From NCBI RefSeq assembly GCF_001423295.1, contig NZ_LMNG01000031.1, positions 1 through 64,000 of the forward strand: 64,000 bases of DNA. The letters are read 5' to 3'. The position numbers were made by a program, and so were the translations under genes. Below the pieces are notes generated by a model. The model saw only the letters and a program-made list of their open reading frames with translations, was not told the DNA's origin and did not search any database. The stretch comes from Methylobacterium sp. Leaf112. Its GTDB lineage: Bacteria; Pseudomonadota; Alphaproteobacteria; Rhizobiales; Beijerinckiaceae. Below are positions 37,805 through 46,708 of the stretch, in pieces; positions within the stretch are counted from its first letter, which is position 1; each line of letters opens with the position of its first letter.

Positions 37805-39757
37805 ATGCCTATGCCGTCGACGAACGACCTGTTCCAGAGCTTCGCCCGTGGTTACGAGGCGCGCCGCGATACGGAGATGAGCCTCTCCGAATTTCTCGAA
37901 GCGTGCCGCGACGAACCGCTGATGTACGCTACGGCGGCCGAGCGCATCCTCGATGCGATCGGCAAGCCGGAATTCGTGGACACCGCCAAGGACCCGCGCC
38001 TCGGCCGGGTGTTCATGAACCGCACGATCCGGGTCTACCCGGCCTTCTCCGAGTTCTACGGCATGGAGGAGACCATCGAGCGGATCGTCTCGTTCTTCCG
38101 GCACGCCGCACAGGGCTTGGAGGAGCGCAAGCAGATCCTCTACCTCCTCGGCCCCGTGGGTGGCGGCAAATCCTCCCTCGCCGAGCGTCTGAAAGCCCTG
38201 ATGGAGGTTCACCCCATCTATGTGCTGAAGGCCGGCAATGAGGTGTCGCCGGTGTTCGAGAGCCCGCTGGGGCTGTTCGACCCCGAGGTGATGGGGGCCG
38301 AGATCCAGGAACGCTACGGCATCCCGCGCCGTCGTCTCACCGGGCTCATGAGCCCCTGGGCGCTGAAGCGCCTGGACGAGTTCAACGGCGACATCTCGCA
38401 GTTCAAGGTGATTAAGGTTCGGCCCTCGCGCCTGCGCCAGATCGGTATCGCCAAGACCGAACCAGGCGACGAGAACAACCAGGACATCTCCAGCCTCGTC
38501 GGCAAGGTCGATATCCGGCGCCTGGAGACCCTGAGCCAGGCCGATCCCGATGCCTACTCGTATTCCGGCGGCCTCAACCGCGCCAACCAGGGCGTCCTCG
38601 AATTCGTTGAGATGTTCAAGGCGCCGATCAAGATGCTGCACCCGTTGCTCACGGCGACGCAGGAGGGCAATTACGTCGGCACCGAGAATATCGGCGCAAT
38701 CCCGTTTACGGGCATTATTCTGGCCCACTCGAACGAATCCGAGTGGCAGACCTTCAAGGGCAACAAGAACAACGAAGCCTTCATCGACCGCATCTACGTC
38801 ATCAAAGTGCCGTACTGCCTGCGGGTAACGGAAGAACAGCGGATCTACGAGAAGCTAGTCTCCGGCTCCGAGCTGTCGCAGGCCGCCTGCGCGCCCGGCA
38901 CCCTCGAGATGCTGGCCCGGTTCTCGGTACTCTCGCGCTTGCGCGAGCACGCCAACTCCAACGCCTTCTCGAAGATGCGGGTCTACGACGGCGAGAGCTT
39001 GCGCGAGGTCGATCCCAGAGCCCGCTCGATGCAGGAGTACAAGGATTCGGCCGGCGTCGACGAGGGCATGGACGGGATCTCGACCCGCTTCGCCTTCAAG
39101 GTGATGGCCGCGACTTTCAACCACGACACCACGGAAGTCTCCGCCGACCCCGTGCACCTCATGTACGTGCTGGAGCAGGCCCTGCGCCGCGAGCAACTCC
39201 CGCCCGAGACCGAGAAGCGCTACCTCGAATTCATCAAGACCGAGCTGGCGCCGCGCTACGCCGAGTTTATCGGCCACGAGATCCAAAAAGCCTACCTCGA
39301 ATCGTATCACGATTACGGTCAGAACCTGTTCGACCGCTATATCGACTATGCTGATGCATGGATCGAGGATCAAGACTTCAAGGATTCCGAGACGGGCCAA
39401 TTGTTGAACCGTGAGCTTCTCAATCAGGAGCTTACGAAGATCGAAAAGCCGGCCGGCATCGCCAATCCCAAGGACTTCCGCAACGAGGTGGTGAAGTTCG
39501 CCCTCCGGTCCCGGGCGCAGCATGGTGGTCGCAACCCGTCGTGGACGTCTTACGAAAAACTGCGGGAAGTCATTGAGCGGCGGATGTTCTCCCAGGTCGA
39601 GGAGCTGCTGCCCGTCATCTCCTTCGGTTCGAAGAAGGATGGCGACACCGAGAAGAAACACGGTGAGTTCGTCGATCGGATGGTGGCGCGCGGCTACACC
39701 GAGCGGCAGGTTCGCCGACTGGTCGAATGGTACATGCGGGTGAAGCAGGCCGGATAG
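37805..39757 (+). CDS. prkA: PrkA-type serine protein kinase (YeaG)
   Basis: The 650-aa protein has an N-terminal AAA+ domain with Walker A GPVGGGKSS at 116-124 and a C-terminal PrkA domain. In E. coli YeaG and B. subtilis PrkA act in starvation and sporulation; an AAA+ protease role has also been proposed. Conserved stretches FARGYEARRDTEMSL, KAGNEVSPVFESPLGLFD and NRANQGVLEFVEMFKAPIK are intact. It heads the three-gene set with DUF444 and SpoVR proteins. A 9-bp perfect hairpin separates it from the next gene. ATG 37811 is an alternative start. Confidence 0.94.
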   Translation: MPMPSTNDLFQSFARGYEARRDTEMSLSEFLEACRDEPLMYATAAERILDAIGKPEFVDTAKDPRLGRVFMNRTIRVYPAFSEFYGMEETIERIVSFFRHAAQGLEERKQILYLLGPVGGGKSSLAERLKALMEVHPIYVLKAGNEVSPVFESPLGLFDPEVMGAEIQERYGIPRRRLTGLMSPWALKRLDEFNGDISQFKVIKVRPSRLRQIGIAKTEPGDENNQDISSLVGKVDIRRLETLSQADPDAYSYSGGLNRANQGVLEFVEMFKAPIKMLHPLLTATQEGNYVGTENIGAIPFTGIILAHSNESEWQTFKGNKNNEAFIDRIYVIKVPYCLRVTEEQRIYEKLVSGSELSQAACAPGTLEMLARFSVLSRLREHANSNAFSKMRVYDGESLREVDPRARSMQEYKDSAGVDEGMDGISTRFAFKVMAATFNHDTTEVSADPVHLMYVLEQALRREQLPPETEKRYLEFIKTELAPRYAEFIGHEIQKAYLESYHDYGQNLFDRYIDYADAWIEDQDFKDSETGQLLNRELLNQELTKIEKPAGIANPKDFRNEVVKFALRSRAQHGGRNPSWTSYEKLREVIERRMFSQVEELLPVISFGSKKDGDTEKKHGEFVDRMVARGYTERQVRRLVEWYMRVKQAG

Positions 39758-39775
39758 GACGATCCCGCGACGAAG

Positions 39776-39797
39776 GCGGCCGCCGTCAGGCGGCCGC
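39776..39797 (+). promoter_or_regulatory. Intercistronic hairpin prkA-yeaH
   Basis: GCGGCCGCC (39776-39784) and GGCGGCCGC (39789-39797) form a perfect 9-bp stem with a GTCA loop, 18 bases after the prkA stop. Lacking a T-run, it looks more like an mRNA-stabilising or partial-termination element that sets the expression ratio of the operon genes than a full stop. Confidence 0.5.
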
Positions 39798-39850
39798 TTC
39801 CGGCCCGTCGAAACCCGCGAGACTCTTGAGGGCGAAGGCAAACACACCGG

Positions 39851-41152
39851 ATGCACATCGTCGACCGTCGCTTGAATCCCGGGGGCAAAAGCCTCGCTAA
39901 CCGCCAGCGCTTCCTGCGCCGCGTGAAGGACATGGCCCAGCGCGCCGTGCGGGAATCCGCCCGCGAGAAGGACATCAAGGATCTCGGCAAGGACGGGCGC
40001 GTGTCGGTGCCCCTGGACGGGGTGCGGGAGCCGCGCTTTACACGCCAGGCCGGCACGGGACTGCATGACCACATCCTGCCCGGCAACAAGACCTACGTGG
40101 AGGGAGACCGCATCGAGCGCCCGCCCGGCGGCGGGGGCGGCAGGGGCTCCGGCGAGGGCGGGGAGGGCCAGGAGAACAGCGAGGACGCGTTCCGCTTCGT
40201 CCTCACCCGCGACGAATTCCTCGAACTTTTCCTCGAAGACCTCGAACTGCCGGATCTGGCCAAGCGCCGCCTCTCGGTGGTGGAGACGGAAGGGTTGCGG
40301 AGGGCCGGCTACACCGTGTCGGGCTCGCCCGCGAACCTCGCGCTCACCCGCACGCTGCGCAATTCCATGTCCCGGCGCATCGCCCTCAAGCGCCCGAAGC
40401 CCGATGAACTGGCGGCGTTGGAAGCGCGCATCGCCGAGACGCCGTCGAGCCATCCCGACCTGCCCGACCTGCTCCTGGCCCTGGCGGCCATGCGCGAGCG
40501 CACCAAGCGCATTCCCTACGTCGACCCGCTCGATCTGCGCTACCGCCGCTTCGAGGCCTATCCGCGCCCCGTGGCGCAGGCGGTGATGTTCTGCCTCATG
40601 GATGTGTCCGGCTCCATGACGGAGCACATGAAGGATCTGGCCAAGCGCTTCTACATCCTGCTGCACATCTTCCTGACCCGGCGCTACCGCCACGTCGAGA
40701 TCGTCTTCATCCGCCATACCGACAAGGCGACGGAAGTGGACGAGGAGACGTTCTTCGGCTCGCGCGAGACCGGGGGCACCCTGGTCTCGTCGGCGCTGGT
40801 GGAGATGAAGCGCGTCATCACCGAGCGCTACGACCCCAACGACTGGAACATCTACGCGGCGCAGGCCTCGGACGGCGACAACGTCTCGTCGGACGGGCCG
40901 ACCGCCACGGAGTTGCTCCGTGCCCATATCCTGCCCGCCTGCCAACACTTCGCCTATCTCGAGGTCGGCGACGAGAACGGTCCCCGCGCCGGCTTCGTCG
41001 AGCACCGCACCACCCTGTGGCGCACCTACGAGGGCTTGGCCAAATCCGGCGGCGCCATCGCCATGCGGAAGGTCAACCACCGGCGCGACATCTATCCGGT
41101 GTTCCGCGAGCTGTTCGGGCGCAAGGACGCGCGGGCGGAAGCGGAAGCCTGA
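39851..41152 (+). CDS. yeaH: YeaH/DUF444 family protein
   Basis: The 433-aa protein belongs to DUF444 (UPF0229, YeaH), always found with PrkA. It has an N-terminal R-S-L-A-N-R-Q-R-F-like segment, a Gly-rich linker near 97-110, and a VWA-like domain with a MIDAS-type D251-V-S-G-S motif in CLMDVSGSMTEHM. This suggests metal-dependent binding of a partner. The biochemical role is unknown; E. coli yeaGH respond to nitrogen starvation and stationary phase. Confidence 0.92.
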   Translation: MHIVDRRLNPGGKSLANRQRFLRRVKDMAQRAVRESAREKDIKDLGKDGRVSVPLDGVREPRFTRQAGTGLHDHILPGNKTYVEGDRIERPPGGGGGRGSGEGGEGQENSEDAFRFVLTRDEFLELFLEDLELPDLAKRRLSVVETEGLRRAGYTVSGSPANLALTRTLRNSMSRRIALKRPKPDELAALEARIAETPSSHPDLPDLLLALAAMRERTKRIPYVDPLDLRYRRFEAYPRPVAQAVMFCLMDVSGSMTEHMKDLAKRFYILLHIFLTRRYRHVEIVFIRHTDKATEVDEETFFGSRETGGTLVSSALVEMKRVITERYDPNDWNIYAAQASDGDNVSSDGPTATELLRAHILPACQHFAYLEVGDENGPRAGFVEHRTTLWRTYEGLAKSGGAIAMRKVNHRRDIYPVFRELFGRKDARAEAEA

Positions 41153-41170
41153 GGCGACGACGGCTTTCTC

Positions 41171-41187
41171 CTCCCCGTCGCGGGGAG
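41171..41187 (+). promoter_or_regulatory. Intercistronic hairpin yeaH-ycgB
   Basis: CTCCCCG (41171-41177) and CGGGGAG (41181-41187) pair around TCG, with flanking C/G-rich bases that can extend the stem. It is a short palindrome of the kind often dispersed between genes in Methylobacterium-like genomes. Confidence 0.45.
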
Positions 41188-41225
41188 GGGAGGCGAGACG
41201 AACCGCTTGGGATCAGAGGACGACC

Positions 41226-42797
41226 ATGGTCGGCAGCATCACCCGCCCCACGTTCGATCCGGTGCCGGGCGCCCGGACGCCCCTTTTCACCGGCAACGAC
41301 TGGGACTTCGACACGATCAAACGAATCCACGACGCCTGCGAGGCCGAGGCGCGTGAACTCGGCCTCTCGTGGTACCCGAACCAGATCGAGATCATCACCG
41401 CCGAGCAGATGCTCGATGCCTATGCCTCCATCGGCATGCCGCTGTTCTACAAGCACTGGTCGTTCGGCAAGCACTTCGCCCAGCACGAGGCCAGCTACCG
41501 CCGCGGCATGATGGGGCTCGCCTACGAGATCGTCATCAATTCCAACCCGTGCATCTCCTACGTGATGGAGGAGAATACGGCGACGATGCAGACCCTGGTG
41601 ATCGCCCACGCGGCGTTCGGCCATAATCACTTCTTCAAGAACAACTACCTGTTCAAGCAATGGACCGACGCCGACGGCATCCTCGACTACCTCGATTTCG
41701 CTAAGGGCTTCATCACCCGATGCGAGGAGCGCTACGGCCACGGGGCGGTGGAATCGGTTCTCGATGCCGCCCACGCCCTCATGAACCAGGGTGTCCACCG
41801 CTACCCGCGTAAGAAGCGGCCCGATCTGGCGTCCGAGCAGCGGCGCGAACGGGAACGGGCCGAGCACGGCGAGCAGGTCTACAACGACCTCTGGCGCACG
41901 CTGCCACAGAAGATCGCCGGCGTGCGCCCCGACCTCGCCGTCGAGCGCCGCAAGGCGCTCCTCGAACTGCCCCAGGAGAATCTGCTCTACTTCCTCGAGA
42001 AGGCCGCCCCACGCCTCAGGCCGTGGCAGCGCGAGATCCTGCGCATCGTGCGCCTGGTGGCGCAGTACTTCTACCCGCAGCGCCAGACCAAGGTGATGAA
42101 CGAGGGCTGCGCCACCTACTGCCACTATCGGATCATGAATTCCCTCTCGCAGAGGGGCCTCATCGGGGAGGCGGCGTACCTCGAATTCTTGACCTCGCAC
42201 ACCAACGTCATCCGCCAGCCGAACTACAACGAGCGCGGCTACGGCGGCCACAACCCCTACGCCATCGGGTTCGCCATGATGCAGGACATCGCCCGCATCG
42301 TGGAGCAGCCCACCGAGGAGGACCGGGCCTGGTTCCCCGACATCGCCGGCACGGGCGACGCCATGGCGACCCTGCGCGACATCTGGGCGAACTACCGCGA
42401 CGAGAGCTTCATCGCGCAGTTCCTGTCTCCGAGGCTCATGCGCGAGATGCGGCTGTTCCATGTGGTCGACGATCCCGACGAGGCGGAACTGCGCGTCGAG
42501 GCGATCCACGATGAGCGCGGCTACCGCAAGATGCGTCGCTCCTTCGCCCGCCAGTACGACGTCGCCTGGCTCGATCCGGATATCGAGGTGATGGATGTGG
42601 ATCTCGAAGGCGACCGCCGCCTCATCGTGCACCACAAGGCGCTCAACCGCATCACTCTGCAGAAGGACGACGCACGGCGGGTGCTCCAGCACCTTGCCGA
42701 CCTGTGGGGCTATGACGCCATCCTCAGGGAGATCGATCCGGCAACGGACGACGTGCTGGCCGAGCACCACGCCAGCGCCCGGCCGACCTTCTTCTGA
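41226..42797 (+). CDS. ycgB: SpoVR family protein (YcgB)
   Basis: The 523-aa protein is a SpoVR/YcgB member. Family blocks are WDFDTIKRIHDACEAEA, WYPNQIEIITAEQMLDAYAS, YKHWSFGK, the INSNPCISYVMEENT block, AHAAFGHNHFFKNNYLFKQW and the NEGCATYCHY segment. SpoVR is needed for the spore cortex in Bacillus and is a stress-response partner of YeaG/YeaH in non-sporulating bacteria. ATG 41226 has GAGGA 5 bases before it. Histidines in the central blocks suggest a metal site, as yet undefined. Confidence 0.93.
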   Translation: MVGSITRPTFDPVPGARTPLFTGNDWDFDTIKRIHDACEAEARELGLSWYPNQIEIITAEQMLDAYASIGMPLFYKHWSFGKHFAQHEASYRRGMMGLAYEIVINSNPCISYVMEENTATMQTLVIAHAAFGHNHFFKNNYLFKQWTDADGILDYLDFAKGFITRCEERYGHGAVESVLDAAHALMNQGVHRYPRKKRPDLASEQRRERERAEHGEQVYNDLWRTLPQKIAGVRPDLAVERRKALLELPQENLLYFLEKAAPRLRPWQREILRIVRLVAQYFYPQRQTKVMNEGCATYCHYRIMNSLSQRGLIGEAAYLEFLTSHTNVIRQPNYNERGYGGHNPYAIGFAMMQDIARIVEQPTEEDRAWFPDIAGTGDAMATLRDIWANYRDESFIAQFLSPRLMREMRLFHVVDDPDEAELRVEAIHDERGYRKMRRSFARQYDVAWLDPDIEVMDVDLEGDRRLIVHHKALNRITLQKDDARRVLQHLADLWGYDAILREIDPATDDVLAEHHASARPTFF

Positions 42798-42855
42798 TCG
42801 ACCCGTTGCCGCGCGCATTGGCGGCGGGCGGCGGTGAAACGAGAGACGCGACATG

Positions 42856-42889
42856 AAAAAGGCCGAGGTGCGATGCACCTCGGCCTTTT
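42856..42889. terminator. Strong bidirectional terminator
   Basis: AAAAAGGCCGAGGTGC and GCACCTCGGCCTTTT form an 11-bp perfect core stem (42861-42871 with 42875-42885), extended by A-T pairs, with a GAT loop. It ends with T's on both strands, so it can end the ycgB transcript and the minus-strand tRNA transcript. Confidence 0.9.
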
Positions 42890-42933
42890 CTCGGAGCGGC
42901 AGATCCAGCCTTCGGCTGTTTCCGTGCTTTGAT

Positions 42934-43010
42934 TGGTCGGAGTAGCAGGACTTGAACCTGCGACCCCCTGTCCCCCAGACAGGTGCGCTACCGGGCTGCG
43001 CTATACTCCG
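42934..43010 (-). tRNA. tRNA-Pro (anticodon GGG)
   Basis: A 77-base cloverleaf folds on the minus strand: acceptor CGGAGTA/TACTCCG, D arm GCGC...GCGC, anticodon stem CCTGT/ACAGG with loop CTGGGGG (anticodon GGG), T arm GCAGG-TTCAAGT-CCTGC, and encoded CCA. GGG reads CCC/CCT proline codons. The gene faces the ycgB terminator. Confidence 0.96.
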
Positions 43011-43206
43011 TCAGATCGCTCCGAAATACGCCGTTCCCCTCTCCCGAACCCATAACACGCATCTCTGGGGGAGGTGCGATCGACCGGGCCGGTGGCGAGT
43101 GCGACGCCCCTTGCGGGGTGGAGGCGTCTTAGCTTTCCGCCCTCCGGGACGCAACCCCTAAGGTGGCTTCGAACGTCGGATGAGGGCGTTCGAAGCCATA
43201 GGTTTC

Positions 43207-46200
43207 TCAGGCGTGCGACGGGGTCGCGTGGGGATCGTGCTTATCGGGCGTGGTGTTGTCCGGGTTCTTGCCACGCTTCTTTGCGATCCAAATCAACAGG
43301 TTCCGGATCACGACATAGAACACCGGGGTGAGGAACAGGCCGAACAGGGTCGCGCCGATCATGCCGAAGCACACGGCGGTTCCGAGGGCCTGACGCATCT
43401 CGGCGCCCGGACCGGTGGCGATCACCAGGGGCACCGTGCCGAGGATGAACGCGAACGCCGTCATCAGAATCGGGCGTAGGCGCAGGCGGCAGGCCTCGAC
43501 GGCGGCCGCCACCGGCCCCTTGTGCTCCGTCTCCTCGAGCTGATGGGCGAACTCGACGATCAGGATGGCGTTCTTGGCCGCCAAGCCGACGAGAACGATC
43601 AGCCCGATCTGCGTCAGGATGTTGTTGTCCTGGCCGCGGAACTGCACCGCCGCGAGGGCGGCGAGCACGCCTGTCGGCACCACCAGGATGATGGCGAGCG
43701 GCAACGCCCAGGATTCGTACTGGGCGGCCAGCACGAGGAACACGAGGAGCACGCCGAGCGCGAAGACATAGACGGCCGTGTTGCCCGTGGCCTTCTGCTG
43801 GAACGCGATCTCGGTCCAGTCGTAGGAATACCCCTCCGGCATGGTCTGGGCGATCTTCTCCATGGCCTCCAGAGCCTGTCCGGTGGAGATCCCCGGCTTG
43901 GCGTCGCCCTGGATCGGCACCGAGTAGAACAGGTTGAAGCGCTGGACGATCTGCGGTCCGCTGATCTCGCGGATGGAGGCCAGCGTTCCCATGGGCACCA
44001 GGGCGCCCGTGGACGAGCGGACCTTCAGTTGCTCGATGTCGCGCTTCTCCAGGCGGAACGCCGCGTCGGCCTGCATCCGGACCTGGTAGATACGGCCGAA
44101 GGCGTTGAAGTCGTTGACGTAGGCACCGCCGAGATTGGATTGCAGGGTCGCGAACACCGACGCCAGGGGTACGTTCAACATCCGCGCCATGGTGCGGTCG
44201 ATGTCGATGAAGAGCTGGGGCGTGTCGTTGCCGAAGGTGGTGAAGACGCGCTGCACCTCCTTGCTCTGGTTGGCCTGGGCCAGAACCTCGTTGGCGGCCG
44301 CCAGCAGCGGGCCGATGGCCGAGCTCTGCCGGCTCTCGATCTGCATCTTGAACCCGCCGCCGTTGCCGAGGCCGCGTACGGGGGGGGGCGGGATGAACAG
44401 GACGCGGGCTTCCTGGATACCGGCCGTGGCCTTGAACACGTCGCCGGTGATGACGGCGGCGGTGCGTCCCGTCGCGGCCCGCTCCTTGGCTCCCTTCAGG
44501 GTGAGGAACATCACCGCGCCGTTGGTTGTGTTGGTGAAGGTCGCGCCGTCGAAGCCCGAGATGATGACGGCGTTGGCGACGCCATCGACCTTGCGGGCGA
44601 GTTCGGCGGCATGCCGCACCACCGCCGTCGTCCGCTCGAGGGCGGAGCCGGCGGGAAGCTGGACCACGCCGATGAGGTAGCCCTGGTCCTGCTGCGGGAT
44701 GAAGCCCGTCGGAACGGTGGTGACGAGGTGGAGCGTACCGGCGAGCACGCAGCCGTAGACGATCAGCATGCCGATGAGGCCGATCACCCGCCCGGTCAGG
44801 AACTGGATGATCCGGGCGTAGCCGTTCGACAGAGCGTCGAAGCCGCGATTGAAGGTGTTGGCGCACCACGCGATGAAGCGCGCGAGGAAGAACTTCGGCG
44901 GCTTGTGCTCGTGGTGGGGCTTGAGGAGCAGCTTGCAGAGCGCGGGGGATAGGGTGAGCGAGTTGAACATCGAGATGATGGTCGACGCCGCGATGGTGAG
45001 GGCGAACTGCTTGTAGAACTGCCCCGAGATGCCTGGGATGAACGCGGTGGGGATGAACACCGCCGACAGCACGAGGGCAATGGCGACCACGGCGCCGCCG
45101 ACCTCGTCCATGGTCTTGTGAGCGGCGTCGCCGGGCGAGAGCCCCTCGGCCATGTTGCGCTCGACGTTCTCCACCACAACGATGGCGTCGTCGACCACGA
45201 TGCCGATGGCGAGCACGAGGCCGAACAGGGTGAGGTTGTTCACCGAGAAGCCGAAGGCCGCCATGGCCGCGAAGGTACCGATGAGCGACACGGGAATCGC
45301 GATCACCGGGATCAGCGCCGTGCGCCAGCTCTGGAGGAACACCAGCACCACGATGACCACGAGGAGGACGGCCTCGAACAGGGTCTTGTAGACCTCGTGG
45401 ACGGATTCCTCGATGAACTCCGTCGGGTTGTAGGCGATCTTGTACTCGACGCCGGGGGGGAAGTTCTTGGCGATGACGTCCATGGTCTGGCGCACCTGGC
45501 TCGCCGCCTCGAGGGCATTGGTCCCGGGCCGCTGGAACACGCCGACGCCCACCGCCGGAGTCGCGTTGAGGAAGGACTGGGTGGTGTAGTCCTTCTGGCC
45601 CATTTCCGTGCGGCCGATGTCCTTGATACGCACGAGGCGGCCGTCGGCGGCCTTGACGATGACCTCCGTGAACTCCTCAGGGGTCTGGAACCGTCCCTGG
45701 GACTGAACCACGAGCTGGAACGCGTTCGACGCCGGAGCTGGGGGCGCGCCGAGGGCGCCGGAGGCGACCTGCACGTTCTGCTCCTGCAGCGAGGTCAGCA
45801 CGTCGGTGGTCGAGAGGCCATAGGCGGCGAGCTTGTTGGGGTCGAGCCAGATGCGCAGGGCGTACTCGCTGCCGCCGAACACCGTGATGTCGCCGACGCC
45901 GTCGAGGCGCAGCAGCTCGTCGCGTATCCGCAGATAGATGTAGTTCGAGAGGTAGTTCTGGTCGTAGGTGTTGTCGGGCGAGAGCACGTGCACGACGAGC
46001 ATCAGGTCGGGCGAGGCCTTGCGGACGGTGACGCCGAGGTTGCGTACGTCCGGCGGCAGGCGCGGCTGGGCCACCGAGAGGCGATTCTGCACCAGCACGT
46101 TGGCGATATCGAGGTTGGTGCCGACCTTGAAGGTGACGGTGAGCTGCATGTTGCCGTCGTTGGTCGACAGCGACGTCATGTAGAGCATGTTGTCGACGCC

Positions 46201-46416
46201 GTTCACCTCCTGCTCGATGGGGGTGGCGATGGTGGCGGCGACCGTCTCGGCATTGGCGCCCGGATAGGAGGCGCGCACCACCACGGTGGGCGGTACGATC
46301 TCAGGGTACTGCGAGACCGGCAGGGAGGCGTACGAGACGTAGCCGATGATCAGGAACAGGATCGACGTCACGGACGCGAAGATCGGTCGATCGACGAAGA
46401 AGTGGGCAAAACGCAT
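43207..46416 (-). CDS. RND multidrug efflux permease (HAE1, AcrB/MexF-like)
   Basis: The 1069-aa inner-membrane proton antiporter has the RND layout of 12 membrane helices and two large periplasmic loops. The N-terminus FAHFFVDRPIFASV and the VDNMLYM and NVLVQNRL motifs are typical of hydrophobe/amphiphile exporters. The proton-relay aspartates D409-D410 in GIVVDDAIVV are present. The C-terminus ends in a His/Asp/Lys-rich tail. It is transcribed after its adaptor, with 292 bases between, and a 10-bp inverted repeat lies directly before its ATG. No TolC-like gene or TetR regulator is nearby, so the outer-membrane channel is supplied from elsewhere. Confidence 0.95.
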   Translation of the reverse strand: MRFAHFFVDRPIFASVTSILFLIIGYVSYASLPVSQYPEIVPPTVVVRASYPGANAETVAATIATPIEQEVNGVDNMLYMTSLSTNDGNMQLTVTFKVGTNLDIANVLVQNRLSVAQPRLPPDVRNLGVTVRKASPDLMLVVHVLSPDNTYDQNYLSNYIYLRIRDELLRLDGVGDITVFGGSEYALRIWLDPNKLAAYGLSTTDVLTSLQEQNVQVASGALGAPPAPASNAFQLVVQSQGRFQTPEEFTEVIVKAADGRLVRIKDIGRTEMGQKDYTTQSFLNATPAVGVGVFQRPGTNALEAASQVRQTMDVIAKNFPPGVEYKIAYNPTEFIEESVHEVYKTLFEAVLLVVIVVLVFLQSWRTALIPVIAIPVSLIGTFAAMAAFGFSVNNLTLFGLVLAIGIVVDDAIVVVENVERNMAEGLSPGDAAHKTMDEVGGAVVAIALVLSAVFIPTAFIPGISGQFYKQFALTIAASTIISMFNSLTLSPALCKLLLKPHHEHKPPKFFLARFIAWCANTFNRGFDALSNGYARIIQFLTGRVIGLIGMLIVYGCVLAGTLHLVTTVPTGFIPQQDQGYLIGVVQLPAGSALERTTAVVRHAAELARKVDGVANAVIISGFDGATFTNTTNGAVMFLTLKGAKERAATGRTAAVITGDVFKATAGIQEARVLFIPPPPVRGLGNGGGFKMQIESRQSSAIGPLLAAANEVLAQANQSKEVQRVFTTFGNDTPQLFIDIDRTMARMLNVPLASVFATLQSNLGGAYVNDFNAFGRIYQVRMQADAAFRLEKRDIEQLKVRSSTGALVPMGTLASIREISGPQIVQRFNLFYSVPIQGDAKPGISTGQALEAMEKIAQTMPEGYSYDWTEIAFQQKATGNTAVYVFALGVLLVFLVLAAQYESWALPLAIILVVPTGVLAALAAVQFRGQDNNILTQIGLIVLVGLAAKNAILIVEFAHQLEETEHKGPVAAAVEACRLRLRPILMTAFAFILGTVPLVIATGPGAEMRQALGTAVCFGMIGATLFGLFLTPVFYVVIRNLLIWIAKKRGKNPDNTTPDKHDPHATPSHA

Positions 46417-46453
46417 GGGGTGAACCTCTCGCCGCTCCAGGGTGGTTCACCCC
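46417..46453 (-). promoter_or_regulatory. Inverted repeat abutting the RND permease start codon
   Basis: GGGGTGAACC (46417-46426) and GGTTCACCCC (46444-46453) are a perfect 10-bp inverted repeat with a 17-base spacer. In the minus-strand mRNA the second arm directly precedes the ATG, and the Shine-Dalgarno-like GAGAGG lies at the loop/stem edge. It could be an mRNA hairpin that limits translation, or a repressor operator. Confidence 0.6.
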
Positions 46454-46708
46454 GGACGGGACCGTCTTGTCGTCAGCGGACGGGCGCACGGATCACGGAC
46501 GATCCGGGTGCACGCTCTCCTCAGGTCTTACCGGCGATGGGCCGGACGTTCGTCTCGCGAGGCACCTTGCCCCCACCCGGCGCGCCGCGAAACGGGCGTG
46601 TCGTGCGACGACCCGGGGGCCGCGGCACGACACGTGATCTTGCCGGTGCCCGTCGATCCTGCGCAAGCGGACCGGTCGACGGACACGGGAACGGGGAATC
46701 GCTGTCCG

